Shown here in pieces: positions 1-6,609 of a DNA stretch of 64,000 nucleotides (the stretch's first letter is position 1; each line of letters starts with the position of its first letter). The stretch lies in assembly GCF_014699055.1 (NCBI RefSeq), contig NZ_JACXAC010000006.1, positions 1 to 64,000 on the forward strand, read 5' to 3'. Source of the stretch: Hymenobacter armeniacus. GTDB lineage: Bacteria; Bacteroidota; Bacteroidia; Cytophagales; Hymenobacteraceae. Under the pieces are notes generated by a model, which saw only the letters and a program-made list of their open reading frames with translations, ran no database searches and had not been told where the DNA came from. A program made the translations under genes and the position numbers.

Positions 1-37
1 GTTCATCCTGAGCCAAGATCAAACTCTCCATTGTAAA
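1..37 (-). rRNA. rrs: 16S ribosomal RNA, 5' end only
   Basis: Read on the minus strand, the first bases contain the universal 16S 5' motif AGAGTTTGATC followed by TTGGCTCAGGATGAAC. The gene therefore starts here and runs leftwards out of the window. The mature 5' end is placed by analogy with E. coli, about 7-8 bases before AGAGTTTG, so the inner boundary is approximate. The gene is preceded by four tandem promoters. The base after GATC is T, where most bacteria have A or C. Confidence 0.9.
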
Positions 38-290
38 AATGTCTACACCCAGGCGAACCCGGGCTGATGTCGAGTGCTGACCTTGCTCACATTTTGACGT
101 TATGGTCAAATTTGTTTCGCTTGGTTTGTTGCACAGTCCTTTTTCCGAAGAAGAAGCAACAAGTACAACACTTACTATTTGTCTGTTTCCGTCATTCAAA
201 GAACGTATGATGCTTCCATTTGAAGCGTCAGTGCGGGTCCTAATTCAACCCAGGCTTTTTCTTTATAAATCTTAATCCGTTTTGGGATTG

Positions 291-320
291 CAAAGATAAA
301 GCTTTATTTTAATTTGGCAA
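291..320 (-). promoter_or_regulatory. rRNA operon promoter closest to 16S (Bacteroidota type)
   Basis: On the minus strand the -33 element TTG (318-320) is separated by exactly 19 bases from TATCTTTG (291-298), a perfect match to the Bacteroidota -7 consensus TAnnTTTG. The sequence after the box reads CAATCCCAAAACG, closely matching the start region of two of the other three promoters upstream. The expected transcript start is around 285-287, leaving a leader of about 250 bases before 16S. Confidence 0.8.
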
Positions 321-449
321 CTACTAATCAAAAAATTTAAGGTTTTTCAACCAGTCTTGCTACTTAACCGCTTTCAATTAAAGCGGCTTTTAATTTGTAT
401 GTCAGTCTGTTAGGGTCGACTCTTACAAACTCTTGTCGTTTTGGGAGTG

Positions 450-479
450 CAAAGGTAAGGCTTTTTTGCGACTTTCCAA
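450..479 (-). promoter_or_regulatory. rRNA operon promoter, second from 16S
   Basis: On the minus strand TTG (477-479), 19 bases, then TACCTTTG (450-457). The downstream sequence CACTCCCAAAACG matches that of the neighbouring promoters. A run of A bases fills the spacer. This is one of four tandem copies upstream of 16S. Confidence 0.8.
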
Positions 480-553
480 TCTTACGACGAAAATTTTTTA
501 ATTATTCTCGTTTCGATTTTCAATCTCTGACTACCTCCGGTTGAAGCGGGCTG

Positions 554-585
554 CAAAGGTACGGTGGCTTTTTTCGCTAATGCAA
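554..585 (-). promoter_or_regulatory. rRNA operon promoter, third from 16S
   Basis: On the minus strand TTG (583-585), 21 bases, then TACCTTTG (554-561), followed by CAGCCCG. The spacer is two bases longer than in the other three copies, and the start-region sequence is the most divergent. This may be the weakest of the four. Confidence 0.7.
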
Positions 586-730
586 GCCATTTGAGAAATA
601 AATTTCAAGTCTTGCGAATGACTACGGTGGGGAAGACAAACTTCTTTCCGCAGGCGTTCCTTACCCTTCAATTTGTTGCTCGGGCAGATGCTCCGGCGTT
701 TCCGTTGGTCCGTTTGACGTTTCGGGACTG

Positions 731-760
731 CAAAGGTAGAGGGACTTTCTGGAGTGACAA
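731..760 (-). promoter_or_regulatory. rRNA operon promoter, farthest from 16S
   Basis: On the minus strand TTG (758-760), 19 bases, then TACCTTTG (731-738), followed by CAGTCCCGAAACG. This nearly repeats the start region of the copies at 291 and 450. It is about 690 bases upstream of the 16S 5' end. Confidence 0.75.
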
Positions 761-1065
761 GGGCACTTAAACGAAATAGTTGGTTTGAAGTTGTAAGTAA
801 TTGATTGATGCGGCAAAAAAATGATTTGCTGCTAGACTGATGAGCTAGAATGGCGGTTTGAAGCTGATTCTAAACTTGGGTTAAATGCGGATTGCGGCGT
901 CGTGAGTGCTTATAGGGCGGAGCCAGAACAGTTATATGAAGGCACTCATGGATACTGGGGCGTCGGTGAAGGAAAGTGACTTTACCCCTCCCTACCCTAT
1001 TGTTTGTGCCTTGTGATTTTGAGGCGGGAGTGTGTCTGTGAGGTATCCAATTGAGCTATTTCGCT
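761..1065. other. Intergenic region without a recognisable gene
   Basis: About 300 bases lie between the rRNA promoter array and the purA terminator. No convincing reading frame is seen. At 1042-1065 the minus strand shows a short stretch resembling a tRNA D-arm (AGCTCAATTGG) but no anticodon arm or T-arm follows, so it is not called as an RNA. Confidence 0.5.
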
Positions 1066-1115
1066 AAAAAAAGCCCCGCCTCCCTTGCCAGGTTTAAGCT
1101 GGAAAGGGATGCGGG
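1066..1115 (-). terminator. Rho-independent terminator of purA
   Basis: On the minus strand a GC-rich hairpin pairs CCCGCATCCCTTTCCAG with CTGGCAAGGGAGGCGGG around a 7-base loop, and is followed by a run of seven T (plus-strand A run at 1066-1072). It lies about 135 bases after the purA stop and separates purA from the rRNA promoters. Confidence 0.85.
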
Positions 1116-1249
1116 ACTAAAGGAACGTGGAAGAACCGTCGACTTGCCGAGGTTATTTGAGCGGCGATGACCTTAGGGCTTTGTTCAGTAGTGTTGTCTT
1201 TCTTGTGCTTGGTCTGACGTTCTTAATATTCGGGTTAGGCCTTCGCTGG

Positions 1250-2518
1250 TTAGCGATGGAGGGTGCTAATGCGGTCGGGGCCGACGCTAATGATGCTGAT
1301 GGGGACCTGGAGTTCCTTCTCAAGGAATTCTAAGTAGGCGGTGAGGTTGGCGGGGAGTTGGGTGGCGTCGGTGATTTGGGTGAGGTCGGTGTTCCAGCCG
1401 GGGAGGGTTTGGTACTCGGGGGTGATGGTGGTGAGCTCGCCGGGGTCGGGAAGCTGGGGGGTGCTTTCGCCGGTGGCGGTGCGGTAGTGGGTGCAAGCCT
1501 GGATTTCGGCGAAGGCATCGAGGACGTCGGCTTTCATGAGATGAAGTTCGGTGACGCCATTGAGCATGATGGCGTAGCGGAGGGCGGGCAGGTCTATCCA
1601 GCCGGTGCGGCGGGGGCGCCCGGTGGTGGAGCCGAATTCGCGGCCGGCCTGGCGGATTTGCTCACCGACTTCGTCGTGGAGTTCGGTGGGGAATGGACCG
1701 CTGCCGACGCGGGTGCAATAGGCTTTGGTGATGCCGTACACCTTGTCAATATGACGCGGGGCGATGCCTAGGCCGGTGCAGGCACCGGCGGCAATGGTAC
1801 TGGAAGAGGTGACGTAAGGATAAGAACCGAAGTCGATATCCAATAAGGAGCCTTGGGCGCCTTCGGCGAGGATGCGCTTGCCTTGGGTGAGGAGGTCGTT
1901 GAGCAGGTATTCGGTATCGGTGAGCTGGAGGGTGCGCAGGAATTCGACGGCAGAGAAGAAGTCGTCTTCGAGGGCTTCGATTTCGAGTTGCTTGTTGTGA
2001 TGAGCGGCAATGGCGGCGTGCTGGGCGACGGCCTCTTTATAACGCTGCTCAAAATCGGGCAGGAGAATGTGACTGACGCGTAGACCCACGCGGCCAATTT
2101 TGTCGGAATACGTTGGGCCGATGCCTTTGAGGGTGCTGCCGATTTTGGTGTTGCCGCGGGCTTCTTCGCTGATGCGGTCGAGGGCGCGGTGCGAGGGGAG
2201 AATGAGTTGGGCCTTTTTGGAGATGTAAAGGTTTTTGGACCATTCGATGCCGCGGTCGGTGAGTTTTTGAAGCTCCTGGCGGAAGACGACCGGGTCGAGC
2301 ACGACGCCGTTGCCGACGACGTTGATGATGTGCGGATGGAAAATGCCGCTGGGCACTTGGTGCAGGACGTGCTTGACGCCGTCGAAATACAGGGTGTGAC
2401 CGGCGTTGGGGCCGCCTTGAAAGCGTGCAACGGCGTCGTAGGTGGGCGCAAGCACGTCTACGATTTTGCCTTTGCCTTCATCGCCCCACTGGAGGCCTAC
2501 TAATACGTCTACTGGCAT
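1250..2518 (-). CDS. purA: Adenylosuccinate synthetase
   Basis: Makes adenylosuccinate from IMP, aspartate and GTP, the first committed step from IMP to AMP, in the cytoplasm. The 422-residue length is normal for the family. The glycine-rich GTP loop WGDEGKGK spans residues 11-18 with the catalytic Asp13. The second catalytic residue, His41, sits in GGPNAGHT (35-42). The IMP/aspartate segment GSTTGRPRRTGW is near residue 300. It begins with ATG at 2518. It lies downstream of the fur/STAS pair on the same strand but behind a terminator, so it probably has its own promoter in the 200-base gap. No clear TAnnTTTG box was found there. The identity is secure. Confidence 0.97.
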   Translation of the reverse strand: MPVDVLVGLQWGDEGKGKIVDVLAPTYDAVARFQGGPNAGHTLYFDGVKHVLHQVPSGIFHPHIINVVGNGVVLDPVVFRQELQKLTDRGIEWSKNLYISKKAQLILPSHRALDRISEEARGNTKIGSTLKGIGPTYSDKIGRVGLRVSHILLPDFEQRYKEAVAQHAAIAAHHNKQLEIEALEDDFFSAVEFLRTLQLTDTEYLLNDLLTQGKRILAEGAQGSLLDIDFGSYPYVTSSSTIAAGACTGLGIAPRHIDKVYGITKAYCTRVGSGPFPTELHDEVGEQIRQAGREFGSTTGRPRRTGWIDLPALRYAIMLNGVTELHLMKADVLDAFAEIQACTHYRTATGESTPQLPDPGELTTITPEYQTLPGWNTDLTQITDATQLPANLTAYLEFLEKELQVPISIISVGPDRISTLHR

Positions 2519-2716
2519 GTGTTCTGGGTTTCGACTTCTGACGGGCGCCTCCCCTCCAGGCCATTTCGCCTTGGAACAGGGAAAGCCAGATGGAACGGCG
2601 GCGCCTTGGGAAGTCTATTATTAAAAAGGGGGTTATTGGAGTTGATTTACGGCAAACTGCTCGGCTGTCAGAAAGTCTTTCGCGGCATTCAGAATGACAT
2701 TTTCGAACCGATTAAG

Positions 2717-2744
2717 CAAAAAAATGGCCGCCTAATTGGCGGCC
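2717..2744 (-). terminator. Rho-independent terminator of the fur-STAS transcript
   Basis: On the minus strand GGCCGCC (2738-2744) pairs perfectly with GGCGGCC (2726-2732) around AATTA, then A and a run of seven T. The upstream arm is coding sequence, and the TAG stop codon of the STAS gene begins in the loop, so the last codons of the gene and the terminator are the same DNA. Confidence 0.9.
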
Positions 2745-3082
2745 GGGGTTAGGAGTTGGCGGGCGGTGGCTTCGTCGGGCGAAACGGTGAAGATGTTGTT
2801 CAGCTTCGTGATTGCCAGCATTTTCTTGGGGTGGTCGGCGGGGTTGATGAGGACCATTTCGCCGCCGCGGCTGCGGAACTTGGTGAGGAGCGAAACGAGG
2901 ACGCCGATGCCCGTACTATTGATGTAGCGGATTTCGGAAAGGTCGACGGCACATTGGTTGAGCTCTTCGCCGAGGTGGGTGTTGACGGACTGCAGGAGTT
3001 GGTCGGTATCGGGGCTGCCAATAAGGTCGCCGGTGAGGCGAACGAACAGGATGCCGTTTTGAACGGAGCTGGTGGTGGTCAT
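2732..3082 (-). CDS. STAS-domain protein (anti-sigma factor antagonist-like)
   Basis: A 116-residue single STAS domain like SpoIIAA/RsbV. These cytoplasmic proteins switch partners with an anti-sigma factor or other kinase according to phosphorylation of one Ser/Thr. The signature is seen as VDLSEIRYINSTGIGVLVSL (residues 46-65), with Ser56-Thr57 at the phosphorylation position. The start ATG overlaps the stop of the upstream fur-family gene in ATGA, so translation is probably coupled. No partner kinase or sigma factor is encoded nearby, so the pathway is unknown. Its stop codon is in the loop of the terminator. The family is confident; the role is inferred. Confidence 0.88.
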   Translation of the reverse strand: MTTTSSVQNGILFVRLTGDLIGSPDTDQLLQSVNTHLGEELNQCAVDLSEIRYINSTGIGVLVSLLTKFRSRGGEMVLINPADHPKKMLAITKLNNIFTVSPDEATARQLLTPAAN

Positions 3083-3696
3083 GCGGATGGAGCGGATGCG
3101 GAAGAACGGGCGGCGGCCTGGGCGCGACAGTCGCCGCAGATGCCGTAAAGATTTAAAGAATGGTGCAAGATATGGAAGTTCAGAAGCTCGCCGACCATCG
3201 TCTGGATACCGTGAATGCGTGGGTCGCAGAATTCCACCACTTTATGGCATTCGGTGCAGATGACGTGGTCGTGCTGGCGGTAGCCATAGCTCTTTTCATA
3301 CTGGGCCAGGTTGCGGCCGAACTGGTGCTTGCTGACAAGGCCTTGCTCGACGAGCAAATCTAAGGTATTGTAAACGGTGGCACGGCTCACTTGCAGGCCG
3401 CGCTCCTTCATGCCGGCGTAGAGCTCATCGACGTCGAAGTGGCCGGAGCGGGCATAGATTTCTTCTAGTATGGCGTAGCGCTCGCCGGTTTTGCGCAGGC
3501 CTTTGTTTTCGAGGTGGGCCGTAAAGAGCTTGCGGACTTCGTCGAGCTTGTCGGTGTTGAGCGTGGCTTCGGAGGCGGCGCTGGGCGTGTGCTTGGCGGC
3601 GTAGCCGGTTTCGGAAGAGCCGCCGGGCCCCTGCCCTTCGGCGGCCCGAGTTTCGGGTGCGTGAGGAAGGGGCGAAACTGTTTCGGGAGTGCGCAC
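3079..3696 (-). CDS. Fur-family metal-dependent transcriptional regulator
   Basis: A cytoplasmic DNA-binding repressor of the Fur/Zur/PerR family, 205 residues. The core starts near residue 51. The winged-helix recognition region is SRATVYNTLDLL (104-115), followed by the dimerisation domain with the metal motif HDH (142-144) and two structural-zinc pairs, C147/C150 and C187/C190. About 50 low-complexity residues precede the core, longer than in E. coli Fur. The start given is GTG at 3696. A shorter protein from an internal non-ATG start cannot be excluded, because no ATG precedes the core. It overlaps the STAS gene by four bases and follows the CHY zinc-finger gene by 42 bases. Which metal or signal it senses cannot be told from sequence. 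Confidence 0.92.
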   Translation of the reverse strand: MRTPETVSPLPHAPETRAAEGQGPGGSSETGYAAKHTPSAASEATLNTDKLDEVRKLFTAHLENKGLRKTGERYAILEEIYARSGHFDVDELYAGMKERGLQVSRATVYNTLDLLVEQGLVSKHQFGRNLAQYEKSYGYRQHDHVICTECHKVVEFCDPRIHGIQTMVGELLNFHILHHSLNLYGICGDCRAQAAARSSASAPSA

Positions 3697-3732
3697 TATA
3701 TAAGGAGTGTAGTTGACGGGCAGAAAAACCTA

Positions 3733-3745
3733 CGCTTGTTAAGCG
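3733..3745 (-). terminator. Weak hairpin at the end of the CHY gene
   Basis: On the minus strand CGCTT-AAC-AAGCG is followed by TAGGTTTTT. The stop codon TAA of the CHY gene lies in the hairpin. The stem is only five base pairs, so this is at best a leaky terminator before fur. Confidence 0.3.
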
Positions 3746-4098
3746 CCAAGGAGGGTTTTAGGTTCTACCGGCTCAAAATAAAGCGGATAATGCCGGGCGC
3801 AACCGGGATTGAAGGCAGCTTGGCAGTGCGGACAGCGGTTGCCACAGCTTAGGTAACGTTCGATGCTGAGGGTGTTTTTGCAATTGCCGCAGTAGATGGC
3901 CTCGGCCTGAAACTCAGCGGCGGGCCATACCGCGAGGGCATGGCCCGCAGTTTCGAGGTGGCAGTCGAAGCAGGCGTAGAATTCATCGCAGCACTTGAAC
4001 TTAATGGCAATGATGTCGCGCTCCGAATGCCAATGAGCGCATTGGGTGCGCTCGTTGACGCCGGTGCCGTGGCAAACGATGGGTGCGGCCGAACTCAT
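3739..4098 (-). CDS. CHY-type zinc-finger protein
   Basis: A 119-residue protein full of conserved Cys and His: C9-H10, C20-x-H22-x-H24, C36-C37, C43-x2-C46-H47, H53, then C70-x2-C73 and C85-x3-C89-x2-C92 and C100-x2-H103. This layout matches the zf-CHY domain (PF05495), known from Hot13 and ubiquitin-ligase proteins and from small stand-alone bacterial proteins of unknown function. It should bind several zinc ions. Its ATG overlaps the rel stop codon in ATGA, so it is translationally coupled to the (p)ppGpp enzyme. A Fur-family gene follows 42 bases later. A role in zinc handling is suggested only by this context. Confidence 0.85.
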   Translation of the reverse strand: MSSAAPIVCHGTGVNERTQCAHWHSERDIIAIKFKCCDEFYACFDCHLETAGHALAVWPAAEFQAEAIYCGNCKNTLSIERYLSCGNRCPHCQAAFNPGCARHYPLYFEPVEPKTLLGA

Positions 4099-6302
4099 GC
4101 GTGCTGCGAATCGAATCGCTCAACCTGCAGCACGCCGTTGACCTTGCGCAGGCGCTGAATGAGCTTGTTGAGGTGGTCGGTGTCGTTGACGAACACCATA
4201 ATCTGGCCCTCGAAAATGCCGTCGTCGGCGTTGATGGTGATGGAGCGCATGTTAACCTTGAGACTGGTGCTGATAATGCGCGTCACGTCGTTGACGAGGC
4301 CCACGCGGTCGGAACCTTTGAGGCGGATACCGGCCAGGAAAGCCAGTTCCAGTTGGTCGGTCCACTTGGCGCGCACGATGCGGTTGCCGTAGTTCGACAT
4401 CAAATCGACGGCGCGCGGGCAGCTGGTGCGGTGAATGATGAGGCCCTGGTCGGTTTCGAAGCCGAACACGTCGTCGCCGGGAATGGGATTGCAGCAGCGC
4501 GCAATGCTGTAATTGAACTTGTCGGTGTGCTCCCCTACTACCAGCATGTCGGGCCGCACGCCGCGAATTTTCTGGACCTCGTTGTCGAAAGTTTTAGGTT
4601 CGAGCACGGAAGGAACCGGCTTGTCCGAAGTGAACAACGATTCCCGAATGGTGCGGCCGTCGACCTGGCCGATGGCGAGGCGGTAGTAGAATTCCTGCGC
4701 CGTGGCCACGTTGAAATAAGCCAACAAACGATTGAAGTTTTCCTGCGTGAAAGGCACGCCGATGTTTTCCATCCGTTTTTCGAGCAGGAAACGGCCATCT
4801 TCGGCTTTGGCGCGCTTGTCGTCGCGCAGAAAATCCTTGATTTTGGAGCGGGCCTTGGTCGTGATGACGTAGTTGAGCCATTCCGGCGTGGGCCGCTGCT
4901 TGTGCGAAGTCAAGATTTCGACTTGGTCGCCGTTGTGCAGCTGGTAGCTCAGCGGCTCCAGCTTCTGGTTCACCTTGGCGCCGAGGCAGTGCAGGCCGAT
5001 TTGGGAGTGGATGTCGAAGGCAAAATCCAGCGCCGTGGCCTTATCCGGCAGAATAACCAGCTTGCCCTTGGGCGTGAAGGCATATACTTCCTTCACGAAC
5101 AGGTTCTGCCGGAACTCATCCATGAATTCCAGCGCGCTCGAGTTATTCGATTCCAACATCTCGCGCACTTTGTTCACCCAGCCTTCCAGCGAGCTTTCGG
5201 GCTGAATGCTGCCCGTGTCCTTGTATTTCCAGTGCGCGGCGTAGCCCTTTTCGGCAATGTCATCCATACGGCGCGAGCGTATTTGCACCTCCACCCATTG
5301 GCCCGCGCGCGACATGACGGTGGTGTGCAGGCTCTCGTAGCCGTTGGCTTTCGGCGTCGAAACCCAGTCGCGCAGGCGGTCGGGATTGGGCTGGTAGAAA
5401 TCCGTCACAATAGAATATACCTGCCAGCAAGCCGCTTTTTCCTGCTCCGGCGGCACGTCCAGAATCACCCGAATGGCAAACAGGTCATACACCTCATCGA
5501 AGGTGATGTTCTGCTTCTTCATCTTCTTCAGGATGGAATAGATGCTTTTCGGGCGCCCCTTGATTTCATACTCAAAGCCCTGCGCCTTCAGTTCATCATC
5601 AATCGGCTGCACAAACTCCTTAATGAAGCGGTTGCGCGCCGCCTGGCTCTGCCGCACCTTCGACTTGATGTCGTTGTACGTCTCCGTATCCGTGAACTTG
5701 AGATATAAATCCTCCAGCTCACTCTTTATAGTATAGAGTCCCAGCCGGTGCGCCAGCGGCGCGTACAGATACAATGTTTCCGAGGCAATTTTCAGCTGCT
5801 TGTGGCGCGGCATCGAGTCCAGCGTCCGCATGTTGTGCAGGCGGTCGGCAATCTTGATGAGAATCACGCGCACGTCCTCGCTCAGCGTGAGCAGCATCTT
5901 GCGGAAGTTCTCGGCCTGCTCGCTCGTGCCGTACTCAAACACGCCCGAAATCTTCGTGAGCCCATCAATAATCCGGGCCACCTTGGTGCCAAACTCGCGC
6001 TCGATGTCCGAAATTTCCGTGGGCGTGTCCTCCACCACGTCGTGCAGCAGCGCCGCCACAATGCTCGTGGTTCCCAATCCAATTTCCTCCACCGCAATCT
6101 GGGCCACCGCCAGCGGGTGCAGAATATATGGCTCGCCGGACTTGCGACGCATTTCCTTATGCGCCTCAAGGCTCTGATTAAACGCCTTTTTAATCAGCTT
6201 TGGGTCGCCGTCCTTCAGGTACGGCTTGGCCGTGCGCAGCAGGCGGCGGTAATGGCGCAGGATTTCCTGGCGCTCAGCTTCGGGAGAGATAACGGGAGGC
6301 AT
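4095..6302 (-). CDS. rel: Bifunctional (p)ppGpp synthetase/hydrolase, Rel/SpoT type
   Basis: Makes and degrades the alarmone (p)ppGpp and controls the stringent response in the cytoplasm. The length of 735 residues is typical. The N-terminal HD hydrolase domain is intact (H62; H87-D88 in LLHDVVEDT), so hydrolysis is expected. The synthetase domain carries GRPKS (249-253), NGYESLHT (320-327) and EVQIRS (338-343). A TGS domain (about 407-470) begins VYAFTPKGKLVILPD, and a C-terminal ACT domain covers about 660-735. It is the first gene of a run on the minus strand and overlaps the CHY zinc-finger gene by four bases. No strong -7 box was identified in the gap to tRNA-Leu. Confidence 0.96.
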   Translation of the reverse strand: MPPVISPEAERQEILRHYRRLLRTAKPYLKDGDPKLIKKAFNQSLEAHKEMRRKSGEPYILHPLAVAQIAVEEIGLGTTSIVAALLHDVVEDTPTEISDIEREFGTKVARIIDGLTKISGVFEYGTSEQAENFRKMLLTLSEDVRVILIKIADRLHNMRTLDSMPRHKQLKIASETLYLYAPLAHRLGLYTIKSELEDLYLKFTDTETYNDIKSKVRQSQAARNRFIKEFVQPIDDELKAQGFEYEIKGRPKSIYSILKKMKKQNITFDEVYDLFAIRVILDVPPEQEKAACWQVYSIVTDFYQPNPDRLRDWVSTPKANGYESLHTTVMSRAGQWVEVQIRSRRMDDIAEKGYAAHWKYKDTGSIQPESSLEGWVNKVREMLESNNSSALEFMDEFRQNLFVKEVYAFTPKGKLVILPDKATALDFAFDIHSQIGLHCLGAKVNQKLEPLSYQLHNGDQVEILTSHKQRPTPEWLNYVITTKARSKIKDFLRDDKRAKAEDGRFLLEKRMENIGVPFTQENFNRLLAYFNVATAQEFYYRLAIGQVDGRTIRESLFTSDKPVPSVLEPKTFDNEVQKIRGVRPDMLVVGEHTDKFNYSIARCCNPIPGDDVFGFETDQGLIIHRTSCPRAVDLMSNYGNRIVRAKWTDQLELAFLAGIRLKGSDRVGLVNDVTRIISTSLKVNMRSITINADDGIFEGQIMVFVNDTDHLNKLIQRLRKVNGVLQVERFDSQHA

Positions 6303-6374
6303 AATAGGTAAAGTAACAACGCACGCGCAGAAAAGGTGGCTTCACAAGACACCACGGCCTACTTATACCCGCGC

Positions 6375-6406
6375 TTTGCGCACAAGGATTTTCCCGAGTA
6401 CCTTTG
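6375..6406 (+). promoter_or_regulatory. Promoter of tRNA-Leu (and perhaps tig)
   Basis: TTTG (6375-6378), 20 bases, TACCTTTG (6399-6406): a full Bacteroidota promoter. It ends 33 bases before the tRNA. No separate promoter is visible in front of tig, so some transcripts may continue into it. Confidence 0.75.
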
Positions 6407-6439
6407 CGGGCCCGTAGCAGTCGGCGTGCGGCACCATAT

Positions 6440-6521
6440 GCGGATATGGCGAAATTGGTAGACGTGCCAGACTTAGGATCTGGTGCCGCAAGGCGTGTGG
6501 GTTCGAGTCCCTCTATCCGCA
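6440..6521 (+). tRNA. tRNA-Leu (anticodon TAG)
   Basis: The acceptor stem pairs GCGGATA (6440-6446) with TATCCGC (6514-6520), followed by discriminator A. The anticodon arm CCAGA-CTTAGGA-TCTGG places TAG at the anticodon, which reads CUA and related Leu codons. A long variable arm, as expected for class II tRNA-Leu, precedes the T arm GGGTTCGAGTCCC. The 3' CCA is not encoded. Confidence 0.95.
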
Positions 6522-6536
6522 CTTTTTTCTGATACG

Positions 6537-6569
6537 GCCTTCAGTCGCATAGGCTGGAGGCTTTTTTTT
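6537..6569 (+). terminator. Terminator between tRNA-Leu and tig
   Basis: GCCTTCAG pairs with CTGGAGGC (one G-T pair) around an 8-base loop and is followed by eight T. It lies 16 bases after the tRNA and 41 bases before the tig start. Confidence 0.75.
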
Positions 6570-6609
6570 CAACCACTCAACCTGGCCAGCGGAAGCCGGC
6601 TCCCCTGTT

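Noticed and set aside
1042..1065. A tRNA-like stretch on the minus strand (AGCTCAATTGG, like a D arm)
   Set aside because: No anticodon arm, T arm or acceptor pairing can be drawn. It may be a relic or chance, so no tRNA was called.
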